Positions 28,163 through 37,542 of a stretch of 64,000 bases of DNA are shown piece by piece. Origin of the DNA: Bifidobacterium pseudolongum subsp. pseudolongum DSM 20099 (GTDB taxonomy: Bacteria; Actinomycetota; Actinomycetes; Actinomycetales; Bifidobacteriaceae); assembly GCF_000771225.1 (NCBI RefSeq), contig NZ_JDTZ01000003.1:248001-312000 (forward strand), in the 5' to 3' direction. The translations under genes and the position numbers were made by a program. The first letter of the stretch is position 1; each line of letters opens with the position of its first letter. A model generated the notes under the pieces. That model made no database searches, was not told where the DNA came from, and saw only the letters and a list, made by a program, of their open reading frames with translations.

Positions 28163-29617
28163 ATGACTGCACAAGCGAACGTAGGCGTGGTCGGATTGGC
28201 CGCCATGGGCGCGAGCCTGGCAAGGAATCTTGCCCGGCATGGCAACAAGGTGGCTGTGTTCAACCGGTCCTATGCACGAACTGAGCACCTCATCGACAAT
28301 TATGGTGATGAAGGCACGTTCTACCCGGCCAAGACGGTCCAGGAATTCGTGGCGTCGCTCGAGCGTCCGCGCACGGCGATCATCATGGTCAAGGCCGGCG
28401 AGCCGACCGATGAGGTGATCAACGAGCTCGCCGACCTCATGGAGCCCGGCGACATCATCGTCGACGGCGGCAACGCGTTCTATCAGGATACGATCCGCCG
28501 TGAGAAGGAGATGAGCGCCCGCGGCATCCATTTCGTGGGCATGGGCGTCTCCGGCGGCGAGGAGGGCGCGCTGCTCGGGCCGTCCCTCATGCCCGGTGGC
28601 AGCGATGAGTCGTGGGAGCGCCTCAAGCCGATCCTCGAATCCATCGCGGCCAAGGCCGAAGGCGAACCCTGCGTCACGCACATCGGTCCCAATGGCGCCG
28701 GCCATTTCGTGAAGATGGTGCACAACGGCATCGAATATTCGGACATGCAGCTCATCGCCGAAAGCTACGACCTCATGCGCCGCGGCCTGGGCATGAGCCC
28801 GGACCAGATCGGCGATGTGTTCCAGGAGTGGAACGGCACCGAACTCAACTCGTACCTCATCGAGATCACCGCTGAAGTGCTGCACAAGAAAGACAAGAAG
28901 ACCGGCCAGCCGCTTGTCGATGTGATTCTCGACCATGCCGGCATGAAGGGCACCGGCACGTGGACCGTGCAGACGGCCCTCATGCTCGGCGTGCCGGTCA
29001 CCGGCATCGCCGAAGCCGTGTTCGCCCGCGGACTCTCTTCGGAGACCGAGCTGCGTGACGAAGCCGCGAAGCAGCATTTCGCCGGACCGCAAGCACTGAT
29101 CGAGTTGGGCGACGACGAGCGCAAGGCGTTCATCGACGACATCCGCCATGCGCTGTATGCCTCGAAGATCATCGCCTACGCGCAAGGGTTCAATGAGATC
29201 ACCGCCGCCGGCAAGGTGTACGACTGGCATATCGATCTGGCGGCGGTCGCGCGCATCTGGCGCGCCGGCTGCATCATCCGCGCCGAGTTCCTCGACCGCA
29301 TCTCGGAATCGTTCGAGACCGGTCAGGCCGATGTCTCGCTGCTGTTCGCGCCGTATTTCAAGAAGGCCATCGAGGAATGCGAAGCCTCATGGCGCCGCAT
29401 TGTGACCACATGCGCCGCGCACGGCATTCCGGACCCGGTGTTCGCCTCGTCGCTCGCCTACTTCGACGGATTGCGTTCGATGCGCCTGCCAGCTTCGCTG
29501 ATCCAAGGCCAGCGCGATCTGTTCGGCGCGCACACCTATCAGCGTGTCGATGAGCCGGGTTCGTTCCATATCCTGTGGGCCGAACCGGGGCAGGAGGAGA
29601 TTCAGACCTCGAAGTGA
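28163..29617 (+). CDS. gnd: 6-phosphogluconate dehydrogenase (decarboxylating)
   Basis: Converts 6-phosphogluconate to ribulose 5-phosphate and CO2 with formation of NADPH. It has 484 residues, the standard long form. The N-terminal Rossmann motif is GLAAMGASLARNLA, the substrate-binding block HNGIEYSDMQLI, and the C-terminal family motif GMKGTGTWTVQTAL. Start ATG 28163 has GGAGGA five bases upstream. It converges with pgl, so pgl, opcA, zwf and gnd form one oxidative pentose-phosphate locus. A TAGAAT box near 28120 may be its -10. Confidence 0.97.
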   Translation: MTAQANVGVVGLAAMGASLARNLARHGNKVAVFNRSYARTEHLIDNYGDEGTFYPAKTVQEFVASLERPRTAIIMVKAGEPTDEVINELADLMEPGDIIVDGGNAFYQDTIRREKEMSARGIHFVGMGVSGGEEGALLGPSLMPGGSDESWERLKPILESIAAKAEGEPCVTHIGPNGAGHFVKMVHNGIEYSDMQLIAESYDLMRRGLGMSPDQIGDVFQEWNGTELNSYLIEITAEVLHKKDKKTGQPLVDVILDHAGMKGTGTWTVQTALMLGVPVTGIAEAVFARGLSSETELRDEAAKQHFAGPQALIELGDDERKAFIDDIRHALYASKIIAYAQGFNEITAAGKVYDWHIDLAAVARIWRAGCIIRAEFLDRISESFETGQADVSLLFAPYFKKAIEECEASWRRIVTTCAAHGIPDPVFASSLAYFDGLRSMRLPASLIQGQRDLFGAHTYQRVDEPGSFHILWAEPGQEEIQTSK

Positions 29618-29640
29618 GGTCCTGATATAGGATTCTGAAT

Positions 29641-29693
29641 ACCGCTTGTGGGCGGCCACTTCATCGAGGAGCGGCAGCCCACAAGCGGTTTTT
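29641..29693. terminator. Terminator between gnd and pgl
   Basis: A 13-bp stem (29641-29653 with 29677-29689), a 23-base loop and a T-run at 29689-29693 on the plus strand. It closes gnd and probably also pgl. Confidence 0.8.
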
Positions 29694-29729
29694 GGTTGGT
29701 GTACGCGATGCAGCCGCGTGCACGGATGT

Positions 29730-30536
29730 CTACTGCCGCTGTCGAATCCGCGCGGCGGAATCCCCGTCGCAGATCCACAGCACTTCCTGCGTGGCGTCGG
29801 CGAACGATCCGGGGAACGCGGTGTCGCGCCTCTGCAGGAACGTGCGCGCCATCGCCTCGGCCTTGCCGGGCCTCGACCCGCACATCCACACGCGTGCGCT
29901 GCGGGCGATCATCGGCACGGTCATCGTCAGGCGCAGCGGCGGTGGTTTCGGGGAATCCTGCACGCCCGTCACCAGCACGTCGTCTCCGTCCAGCCCAAGC
30001 TGCGGGCGGCCGGGGAACAACGAGGCGAAGTGGCCGTCAGGGCCCACGCCGAACATCATGAGGTCCATCGCGGCGGCTTCACCGAGCTCGTGCAGCAATT
30101 CCTGCTGGTACCGTGCCGCGGCGCGCTCGAGCGCCTCGCCGTCGTCGTGTGCGGTGGCGTGGGCGCGCGCGTCGGCGCTGCGGTCGTCGGCGGGCATCGC
30201 ATGAATCTGCGCATCGGCCATGCGCCCTTCGGCGATGAGCTTGTCGAACAGTGCGGCGCGGGCCACGCGGTCGTTGCGTTCATCGCTGTCGGGCGGCACG
30301 AACCGTTCGTCGCCCCACCAGACATGCACGCGTGACCAATCCACGATGCCGAGCAGCGCGCTGGACGCCATCGCCTCAAGAATCGCAGTGCCGTCGGTGC
30401 CTCCGGTCACAGCGATATCGATCCGGTCCCGGCCGGGCGTGCCAAGGACCTCGTTCATGGTGAGCAGCGTGCGCGCCGCCACCGCCTGCGCAAGCAGGCT
30501 CGGATTCGGATACACGATCAACGTGCGTTCGTGCAT
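29730..30536 (-). CDS. pgl: 6-phosphogluconolactonase
   Basis: Hydrolyses 6-phosphogluconolactone to 6-phosphogluconate. It has 268 residues of the NagB/DevB-type family. Characteristic blocks are GGTDGTAIL, VWWGDERFVPP and MMFGVGPDGHFASLFPG. Start ATG 30536 has AAAGGA upstream and lies ten bases after the opcA stop, so it is the last gene of the zwf-opcA-pgl operon. It provides the step between the zwf and gnd products. Confidence 0.95.
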   Translation of the reverse strand: MHERTLIVYPNPSLLAQAVAARTLLTMNEVLGTPGRDRIDIAVTGGTDGTAILEAMASSALLGIVDWSRVHVWWGDERFVPPDSDERNDRVARAALFDKLIAEGRMADAQIHAMPADDRSADARAHATAHDDGEALERAAARYQQELLHELGEAAAMDLMMFGVGPDGHFASLFPGRPQLGLDGDDVLVTGVQDSPKPPPLRLTMTVPMIARSARVWMCGSRPGKAEAMARTFLQRRDTAFPGSFADATQEVLWICDGDSAARIRQRQ

Positions 30537-30546
30537 GGTGTTCCTT

Positions 30547-31500
30547 TCAGTCGTCGTTCGGGTGGATTTTCTTCCACCCCTGCGTCACGACCTGCGCATA
30601 GATCTCGTCGGGGTAGAGGCGGCCGAGCTCTTCGCTCAGGCAATCGCCGAGCGAGCGGATCGGCAGCGGAATCGTCTGCGGGGACTGTCCGGGCACATTG
30701 ATTGTGGCGATGCCGTCTTCGGCGGGGCGGCGCTGCAGGCTGAGCACACCGCCGTCCTCACGCGTCATCGTCACACCGGTGATCGCCGTGGCGTCCGGTT
30801 CGCGTTCGATGGAGACCGGCACGTTGAGCTGCAGGGTGAGCCATGCGGCGAGCAGGTCCATCGGCAGGTACGCGGTGGGGCCTGAAACGGTGACCGACGT
30901 GATCCTCAGATGCGGTGGCTGGTCGAGCAGCGAGGCGAGCATGGCACGCCACAAGGTCAGGCGTGTCCACGACATGTCGACGTTCTTCGGCGACCAGTTG
31001 CGGCGCAGATCCTCCATCGTGCGCAGCGGGTTCGATGAGCGCAGCGCATCGGTGATGCGGCTGTGCGCCATTGCTCCCACAAGGTCCTTCGACGGATTGG
31101 CCGGCGCCTCGGTGGGCCACCAAGCCACAACAGGCGCGTCGGGAACCAGCAGGGGGATGACGAGCGTGTCTTGGTGGTGGATGAGGCCGCCGCGCGGACG
31201 CAGGACGATGATTTCACCGGCACCGGCATCGGCCCCGATACGCACCTCGGCGTCGAGGTAGGTGCGTTCATCCTCGGGCTCCGTCATGCGGCGGGTGCTC
31301 GGGGTGATGGCGATCACCCGGCACGGGTGGTCGAGGCTCGCCTCGTTCGCCAGCTGCAACGCATCTTCGAGGTTGTCTTCATTGGTGAGAATGAGCAGGG
31401 TGAGCACACGGCCGAGCGCCACTTCGCCGCGCTCTTCGTGCAGTGTGTCGATCTTCTCGGCAATCGTGCGTGTTTGCGTATCGCGCAATGTAATGATCAT
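30547..31500 (-). CDS. opcA: Glucose-6-phosphate dehydrogenase assembly protein OpcA
   Basis: Actinobacterial and cyanobacterial partner needed for full activity of glucose-6-phosphate dehydrogenase. It has 317 residues without known catalytic residues. Recognised by the OpcA blocks PDAPVVAWWPTEAP and SWTRLTLWRAMLASLLDQP and by position. ATG 31500 has GGAGG upstream and overlaps the zwf stop as ATGA, so it is translated in tandem with zwf, fitting a stoichiometric partner. Confidence 0.93.
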   Translation of the reverse strand: MIITLRDTQTRTIAEKIDTLHEERGEVALGRVLTLLILTNEDNLEDALQLANEASLDHPCRVIAITPSTRRMTEPEDERTYLDAEVRIGADAGAGEIIVLRPRGGLIHHQDTLVIPLLVPDAPVVAWWPTEAPANPSKDLVGAMAHSRITDALRSSNPLRTMEDLRRNWSPKNVDMSWTRLTLWRAMLASLLDQPPHLRITSVTVSGPTAYLPMDLLAAWLTLQLNVPVSIEREPDATAITGVTMTREDGGVLSLQRRPAEDGIATINVPGQSPQTIPLPIRSLGDCLSEELGRLYPDEIYAQVVTQGWKKIHPNDD

Positions 31501-33056
31501 GGCATCCTCCAACGGTGTCCATCACGGGCCAGCATCTCAACGGCCTCCTGCGGCCCCCATGTGCCCGAACGGTACGGCTGGGGCTGGCCGAGGGTCGACC
31601 AGAAATCCTCGATCGGGTCGAGGATCTTCCACGACAGGTCCACTTCCTGCGTGGTGGGGAAGAGCGGCGGGTCGCCCAGCAGCACGTCGAGAATGAGGCG
31701 TTCATAGGCTTCGGGGGAGGACTCGGTGAACGAGCGCCCATAGCTGAAGTCCATGGAGACATCGCGCACTTCCATGGATGTGCCCCCGGGGACTTTGGAA
31801 CCGAAGCGGATCGTGACGCCCTCATAGGGCTGAATGCGAATCACGAGCGCGTTCTTGCCGAGCTCCTGGGTGGCGGTCGATTCGAATGGCAGATGCGGCG
31901 CGCGCTTGAACACGAGGGCGATTTCGGTTACACGGCGCCCCAGACGCTTGCCGGTGCGCAGGTAGAACGGCACGCCGGCCCAGCGGCGGGTGTCGATATC
32001 CAAGCGGATGGCCGCATAGGTCTCCGTGGTGGAATCCGGGCTGATGCCCTTTTCCTCCAGATAGCCCACAACTGGCTCGGACCCCTGCCAACCGGCGGAA
32101 TACTGGCCTCGAGCGGTATGCGCGGCCAGATCCTTCGGCAGACGCACGGCGGAAAGGACCTTCGTCTTCTCATCGGTCAGGTCGCGCGCGGAGAACGAGA
32201 CGGGTTCCTCCATGGCGGTCAGGGCCATGAGCTGGAGCAGATGGTTCTGGATCACGTCGCGCGCCGCGCCGATGCCGTCGTAATACCCGGCACGCCCGGC
32301 CACGCCAATGTCCTCGGCCATGGTGATCTGCACATGGTCCACGTAGTTCGCGTTCCAGATCGGCTCGTACATCGTGTTCGCGAACCGCAGGGCGAGCAGG
32401 TTCTGCACGGTCTCCTTGCCCAGGTAATGGTCGATGCGGAACACCGAATCCGGGTCGAAGACCTCCGAGATCACCGCGTCGAGCTTCTTGGCGCTCGCCA
32501 GATCGTGGCCGAACGGCTTTTCGATGATCACACGGCGCCATGCGTCGCCTTCCGATTTGGCCAGACCGCAGTTGGCGAGCTGTTTGGCCACAATCGGGAA
32601 ATCTCGCGGCGGCACCGACATGTAGAACGCGTGGTTGCCGCGGGTGCCGCGATCGCGGTCGAGTTCGGCCACCGTGCTGCTCAGCCGTTCGAATGCGTCG
32701 GCGTCCTCGAACGTGCCCTGCACGAAGCGGATGCCTTCGGCGAGCTGCTTCCATGTGGACTCATGGAAATGCGTGCGGCAGTGCTCTTGGACGTTCTCTT
32801 TGACGAATTCACGGAAATGGTCCTCGGTCCAATCGCGGCGGGCGAAGCCGGTGAGGCCGAAGCTCGGCGGCAGCAGGCCGCGGTTCGCCAAGTCGTAGAT
32901 GGCCGGAAGCAGTTTCTTGCGCGACAGGTCGCCTGTGACACCGAAGATGACGATGCTGCAGGGCCCCGCGATGCGCGGCAGGCGCAGATCACGCGGGTCA
33001 CGCAGGGGATTGTGCCACTGCGGTTCGCATGGTGTTGGGGTTGTGTGTTCACTCAT
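31497..33056 (-). CDS. zwf: Glucose-6-phosphate 1-dehydrogenase
   Basis: First step of the oxidative pentose-phosphate pathway, forming NADPH. It has 519 residues. The nucleotide-binding GVTGDLSRKKLLPA and the active-site signature RIDHYLGKETVQN, with its catalytic His region, are intact. Start ATG 33056 aligns with the family N-terminus. TAGGAT lies eight bases before it and no clear ribosome site is present, so the message may be leaderless. The frame is open to 33272, but that part overlaps the upstream gene. It heads the zwf-opcA-pgl operon. Confidence 0.96.
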   Translation of the reverse strand: MSEHTTPTPCEPQWHNPLRDPRDLRLPRIAGPCSIVIFGVTGDLSRKKLLPAIYDLANRGLLPPSFGLTGFARRDWTEDHFREFVKENVQEHCRTHFHESTWKQLAEGIRFVQGTFEDADAFERLSSTVAELDRDRGTRGNHAFYMSVPPRDFPIVAKQLANCGLAKSEGDAWRRVIIEKPFGHDLASAKKLDAVISEVFDPDSVFRIDHYLGKETVQNLLALRFANTMYEPIWNANYVDHVQITMAEDIGVAGRAGYYDGIGAARDVIQNHLLQLMALTAMEEPVSFSARDLTDEKTKVLSAVRLPKDLAAHTARGQYSAGWQGSEPVVGYLEEKGISPDSTTETYAAIRLDIDTRRWAGVPFYLRTGKRLGRRVTEIALVFKRAPHLPFESTATQELGKNALVIRIQPYEGVTIRFGSKVPGGTSMEVRDVSMDFSYGRSFTESSPEAYERLILDVLLGDPPLFPTTQEVDLSWKILDPIEDFWSTLGQPQPYRSGTWGPQEAVEMLARDGHRWRMP

Positions 33057-33097
33057 ACTTCGCCATCCTAATGCCTTATGCGCCACAGGGGCGTGAT

Positions 33098-33460
33098 TCA
33101 CTTCGCGCTTTCCCCCGTCGGTGGAATGCCGCCGGTCCGCCGGTCCGTATGCCGGCGCGTGCGGAACCATGCGCGCCACGCCGGGGTGCGGCGCGCATGG
33201 GGTGCGGCGAGCGGGCAGCCCGCGCAGATGACCGAATCCGGGTCGGGTGTACACATGCCTTTCGTCACACATCCGCGGTCCAACACCACGAGGTCGAGCT
33301 CACCCCGCGCGCGGGCGAATTCGGCGATCTGCGCGATGAACGCTTCCGGTAAATGGTGTGCATCCGCGCATTCGCGCACGGTCATGCCCCGGCCCAGATC
33401 ATGGATGACCTGGGCCGTGATGCCGGTGCGTGGGGCATGTGTGGACCTGAATCCGCTCAT
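33098..33460 (-). CDS. Small four-Cys protein in the FeoC position
   Basis: 120-residue protein of unproven function. Residues about 15-60 look like a small helical or helix-turn-helix domain (GRGMTVRECADAHHLPEAF). Then follow four cysteines as C-x5-C-x8-C-x2-C within residues about 64-82, and a basic Arg-rich tail. Its ATG overlaps the feoB stop as ATGA, so it is coupled to feoB exactly where FeoC is encoded in enterobacteria. FeoC is a winged-helix protein with an Fe-S cysteine cluster, so an iron-sensing or FeoB-stabilising role is a fair guess. The spacing of cysteines differs from classical FeoC, and it may be unrelated. Confidence 0.65.
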   Translation of the reverse strand: MSGFRSTHAPRTGITAQVIHDLGRGMTVRECADAHHLPEAFIAQIAEFARARGELDLVVLDRGCVTKGMCTPDPDSVICAGCPLAAPHARRTPAWRAWFRTRRHTDRRTGGIPPTGESAK

Positions 33461-35505
33461 AGGATGAACCGCAGGGTCTGGAAGGCGAGCACCGCGAGCA
33501 GATAGGCGACGACAAGCCCCAAGCCAATCGATTGCATGGCGATGCGCATGTTGAATTGGCGTTTGAGCTCCGCCACCGTCGCCAAGCAGGGCGTGTAGGC
33601 GAGGGTGAACAGCATGAACGCCACAGCGGCCGCTTTGCCATGGCCGCCGGAGGCATGGTCGAAGGACTCGCGCATCGCAGCGCCGAGCGTGCCTTCGCCC
33701 TGCTGCTGCTCGTCCTCGTCGCCGGTGTCGATGCTGTACGACTGGGCCATCGACGCCACGACGACCTCTTTCGCCACAAAACCGGTCATGAGGGCGGCCG
33801 ACGCATGCCAGTCGTCGAACCCGGCCGGAGCGAAGGCCGGGGCCACTGCGTCCGCGACCACGCCGTACACCGAATCATGCACGTCGTCGACCTGCGCGAA
33901 CGATCCCGCGGCGGCCGTGGCGGGGATGGCCTGCAACAGCCACATCACCACGAGCATCGAGATGATGATCGAACTCGCGCCGCGCACGAATCCCCACAGG
34001 CGCAGCAGCACGCTGCGCGCGAGCACGATGAGGCGAGGCATCTGGTATGGCGGCAGGCTCATCGCGAACGGTTCGGAGCGCAGGTCGCGGAACTGCACGG
34101 CGCGCAACAGGATGCCGAGCAGCAGGATGAGCACGATTGAGCACACGTACATGAGGAACACGACGAGGCCGGCCTGTTCGCGGAAGAACGCGTAGGCCAG
34201 CACCAGATACACGGAAAGACGCGCCGTGCACGACGAGAACGGCACGAGCATGCCCACGAGCACGCGCTGGCGCGAATCGGGCAGTGTGCGCGTGGCGGCG
34301 AGCGCGGGCAGGTTGCAGCCGAAGCCGATCACAATCGGCAGGAATGCGCGCCCGTCGAGCCCCATGCAGCGCATGGCGCGGTCCATCACGAATGCGGCGC
34401 GCGCCAGATACCCGGAGTCCTCGAGCAGTGACAGGAGGATGAACATGATGCCCATCGGCGGAATGAACGTGCCGATTGTGATCACGCCATCCACCACGCC
34501 GTCGATGATGAACGAATGGAGCCAGGATTGGTCGGCTTGCGGGCCAAACCACGAAAACACCACGTCGATGAGCGAGGTGAGCCAATCGCGTACCGAGCCG
34601 TCGACCCAGTCCTGCGCGGGGCCGGCCAGGGTTGTGGTGGCTTCGAACATGCCCAGCATGATTGTGAGGAAGATGACGATGCCGAGCACCGGGTGCAGCA
34701 GCACACGGTCGATGCGGTCGGAGAACGTCACGCGGTCGCGCGCGTTGGCGCCGAGTCCTGCCAGCACGCGCGCAGCCCAGTCGAAGCGCTCGTCCGCGCC
34801 GTCCTCGACCCACCGTTGTACATCCACATGCCGCGGGTCGATCGTTTCGAGTCCTTCGGGCAGCGGCGTGCCGCCGAGGCTTGCGGCCACGGTGTCCATA
34901 AGCTCGCGGCCGCCCTCGCCCGTGCGTCCGTTGACCGGGACGACGGGCACGCCGTCCAATGCGCGCGACAGCAGTGCGGCATCGATGCCGGTGCCCTGCT
35001 TGGATGCCAGATCGTTCATCGTCAGGGCCACCACGGTGGGGCGTCCGAGTTCGAGCACCATCGACAGGAAATACAAGGCGCGTGAGATGTTCGTCGCGTC
35101 GAGCACCGCCACGATGAGGTCCGGGGCGGATTCGCCGTCGATGCCCATCACCGCTTCGGCGGCCACACGCTCATCAGGAGAGAGCGGCAGCAGTGAATAG
35201 GTGCCTGGGGTGTCGATGAGGTCCCATGGCTCGCCGTTGTGTGTGTATACGCCCTCCTCGAGCAGCACGGTGGTGCCGGGTGCGTTCATGACGCGCGCCT
35301 TGGCGCCCAGCAGTGCGTTGAACAGGGATGATTTGCCCACATTCGGGTTGCCGATGAACACGATGCGCGGCATGGTGTGGCCGCTGGGCAGCCGGTTGCC
35401 GCCGGTGTCGCAACATGGTTTGGCGGGGGCATGGCTGTGCGCCTTGCCGCGGGGAAGCAGCGCGGCGAAACCGCGCGAATGCGAGGAATGGTTGGTATTG
35501 TCCAT
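33457..35505 (-). CDS. feoB: Ferrous iron transporter FeoB
   Basis: Fe(II) uptake protein with a cytoplasmic GTPase and membrane core. It has 682 residues. A Cys/His-containing extension (about 1-45, with KPCCDTGG) precedes the G domain: GNPNVGKSSLFNALLG, the PGTTV switch, DTPGTYSL and a G4 region reading MNDL where NKxD is usual. Two Gate regions and about eight membrane helices follow, including the ILLSLLEDSGYLARAAFVMD block. ATG 35505 has GGAG ten bases upstream. The gene lies between feoA and the FeoC-position gene in one operon. The N-terminal extension is longer than in E. coli FeoB. Confidence 0.94.
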   Translation of the reverse strand: MDNTNHSSHSRGFAALLPRGKAHSHAPAKPCCDTGGNRLPSGHTMPRIVFIGNPNVGKSSLFNALLGAKARVMNAPGTTVLLEEGVYTHNGEPWDLIDTPGTYSLLPLSPDERVAAEAVMGIDGESAPDLIVAVLDATNISRALYFLSMVLELGRPTVVALTMNDLASKQGTGIDAALLSRALDGVPVVPVNGRTGEGGRELMDTVAASLGGTPLPEGLETIDPRHVDVQRWVEDGADERFDWAARVLAGLGANARDRVTFSDRIDRVLLHPVLGIVIFLTIMLGMFEATTTLAGPAQDWVDGSVRDWLTSLIDVVFSWFGPQADQSWLHSFIIDGVVDGVITIGTFIPPMGIMFILLSLLEDSGYLARAAFVMDRAMRCMGLDGRAFLPIVIGFGCNLPALAATRTLPDSRQRVLVGMLVPFSSCTARLSVYLVLAYAFFREQAGLVVFLMYVCSIVLILLLGILLRAVQFRDLRSEPFAMSLPPYQMPRLIVLARSVLLRLWGFVRGASSIIISMLVVMWLLQAIPATAAAGSFAQVDDVHDSVYGVVADAVAPAFAPAGFDDWHASAALMTGFVAKEVVVASMAQSYSIDTGDEDEQQQGEGTLGAAMRESFDHASGGHGKAAAVAFMLFTLAYTPCLATVAELKRQFNMRIAMQSIGLGLVVAYLLAVLAFQTLRFIL

Positions 35506-35532
35506 CGGAATGGGCTCCAGAATAGTGGTGGG

Positions 35533-35823
35533 TTATCGGTTGGCGGGTGCGGTGGGGCTGGCGGGATGCTCGGCGCGGCGCACATGGATATGCGCCGCAG
35601 TCTGGCCGTCGAGGGCGATGCGTTCGGTGCCTTTGGCCACCACGCGCCCATGGAAATTGGAACGTTGGGTCACGCGGATTACGGTGCCGCGGCGCAGGCC
35701 AAGCTCGAGCATGCGGAAGCGGTGCCGTTCATCGATGTCGATCGCCGTGATCACCATGTCCACATGCAACGGGCAATCCTCCACGGTCATGCCGGGTGAC
35801 ACGTTGCTGGAATCAGAACTCAT
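35533..35823 (-). CDS. feoA: FeoA-domain protein
   Basis: Small SH3-fold partner of FeoB, 96 residues. The core (about 20-85) contains RFRMLELGLRRGTVIRV, the FeoA signature, and IALDGQTAAHIHV. Start ATG 35823 is used because the family N-terminus fits; no strong ribosome site is visible. The feoB start lies 27 bases downstream. It is the first gene of the feoA-feoB-(33098) unit, 96 bases from the aspA stop. No DtxR/IdeR-type box was found in the gap, though the motif can be degenerate. Confidence 0.9.
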   Translation of the reverse strand: MSSDSSNVSPGMTVEDCPLHVDMVITAIDIDERHRFRMLELGLRRGTVIRVTQRSNFHGRVVAKGTERIALDGQTAAHIHVRRAEHPASPTAPANR

Positions 35824-35919
35824 GCTGCCGATTGTTATGGCGAAATTGGGCGAAGTCAATACCCCGCGTCGGAAAAATGTGAACAAACGTCAAAGGGCCG
35901 ATCCGTCCTTATGCGGGCG

Positions 35920-37377
35920 TCAGCGGGGAAAATCCTTGGTCTCCCGGCATGTCTGCCCGAGCCCACGGCTGAGTGACACGGTGTCGAGCAACCGGTCAAT
36001 CTCAGTATGTGGAAGTCTGGTGTGCGCCTCCGCCGCCTCGCGCACCGTGCTGTGTTCCGCTGCCGCGGCCTGCGCGAGCGCGGCGGCGCGCTCGTAGCCG
36101 ATTGCGTCGTTGAGCGCCGCGGCGATCGAGGTGGACCGTTCGGCATATGCGCGCCCGCGCTCCACGTCGACCTCGATGCCATCCACGCATTTCGTACGGA
36201 ACATGTCCATCGCGTTGATCGCGAGCGTCATGCCGGTGAGGATCTCATGGATGATCACCGGGTCGAAGGCGTTGAGCTGGAGCTGGCCTTCCGCGGCGGC
36301 CCAATTCACCGTCGCATCCATGCCGAAGATCATGAAGCAGCATTGGTCCACGCATTCGGGGATCACGGGGTTGATCTTGCCGGGCATGATCGAGGAGCCC
36401 GCCTGCCGTGCGGGCACATGCAGGTCCTCGAAGCCGCAGCGTGGGCCAGAATTGAGCAGACGCAGATCGTCGGCCGCCTTCTTGAGATGGATGGCGAGGT
36501 TCTTCAGTGTCGCGCTTGCGGCGATGTAGGCGCTCATGTCGGTCACCGACGCCACCGGGTCGAGTGCGGCGTGCACCGGTAGGCCGGTCATCCGTGCCAG
36601 CATGCGCGTCACCGTGTCGCGGAACCGCGGGTCGGCGCAGATGCCGGTGCCGATGGCCGTCGCGCCGAGGTTGAGGTCGCATAATTGGTTCACAAGCGCG
36701 TCCATCGCCTGCAGGTCGAGTTTGAGGAACGTCGCCCACGCATGGAACTCCTGCCCGAAGGTCATCGGCACGGCGTCCTGCAGTTGCGTGCGTCCGATCG
36801 TCACATCGTTCGCATGCCGGTCCGCCAACTCATGGAACGCCACGCGCAGGCGCCGAGCCGATTCGGCGAGCGGGGCCAGTCCGCCGCATATCGCGAGCTT
36901 GCACGCGGCGGGATAGGTGTCGTTCGTCGATTGCGAATGGTTGACGTCATCGTTGGGATGGATATAGCCGTAGTCACCGCGCGGGCGCCCACAGATCTCG
37001 AGCGCGCGGTTGGCGATGACCTCGTTCATGTTCATGTTGAGGCTCGTGCCGGCGCCGCCCTGCAGCACATCGACGGGGAACTGGTCGGCGAGCGCGCCGT
37101 GCTCGATCTCCTCGCACGCCTGCTCGATCGCCCCGGCCTTGCGCGTGTCGATCAAGCCTAGCTCGGCGTTCGCGCTCGCGCATGCGCGTTTGACGACGGC
37201 GTAGGCGCGGATGAGCGCCTCGTGCGCGCCGTCCGGAATGCCGCTCACCGTGAAGTTCTCGATCGCGCGTTGCGTGTGGATACCCCAATAAACGTCTTGG
37301 GGAACTTCGAGCGACCCTATGCAATCATGCTCAATGCGCATACGTGGGGACGATGGTGCTGGTGATGACGTGCTCAT
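35920..37377 (-). CDS. aspA: Aspartate ammonia-lyase
   Basis: Converts L-aspartate to fumarate and ammonia, in the fumarase/aspartase superfamily. It has 485 residues, the normal length. The superfamily signature GSSIMPGKINPV carries the mobile-loop Ser; upstream are GAGTSLNMNMNEVIANRALE and NDDVNHSQSTNDTYPAA, both typical of aspartase. Start ATG 37377 has AAAGGAG upstream; the longer open frame to 38136 is shadow sequence. Fumarase C shares the signature, but the NMNMNEV block favours aspartase. It diverges from the deoxyribosyltransferase-like gene. Confidence 0.93.
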   Translation of the reverse strand: MSTSSPAPSSPRMRIEHDCIGSLEVPQDVYWGIHTQRAIENFTVSGIPDGAHEALIRAYAVVKRACASANAELGLIDTRKAGAIEQACEEIEHGALADQFPVDVLQGGAGTSLNMNMNEVIANRALEICGRPRGDYGYIHPNDDVNHSQSTNDTYPAACKLAICGGLAPLAESARRLRVAFHELADRHANDVTIGRTQLQDAVPMTFGQEFHAWATFLKLDLQAMDALVNQLCDLNLGATAIGTGICADPRFRDTVTRMLARMTGLPVHAALDPVASVTDMSAYIAASATLKNLAIHLKKAADDLRLLNSGPRCGFEDLHVPARQAGSSIMPGKINPVIPECVDQCCFMIFGMDATVNWAAAEGQLQLNAFDPVIIHEILTGMTLAINAMDMFRTKCVDGIEVDVERGRAYAERSTSIAAALNDAIGYERAAALAQAAAAEHSTVREAAEAHTRLPHTEIDRLLDTVSLSRGLGQTCRETKDFPR

Positions 37378-37542
37378 GGCGCTCCTTTCGCGCACGGCGG
37401 GCGCGGTATGCGCATGTGCGGCAACAGCCGGGCCGTACGGCCGCCGCCAATATTGTAGCGGCGGCGTGCGCGGCATGGCGGGGGTATTATTGCTTACAGC
37501 CAATTCAGCCGTTCGTGTCAGCAGTGGAGGTTCAATAGAGCT

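Noticed and set aside
35824..35919. DtxR/IdeR iron box upstream of feoA
   Set aside because: No sequence close to the 19-bp TTAGG-type consensus was found in the gap.
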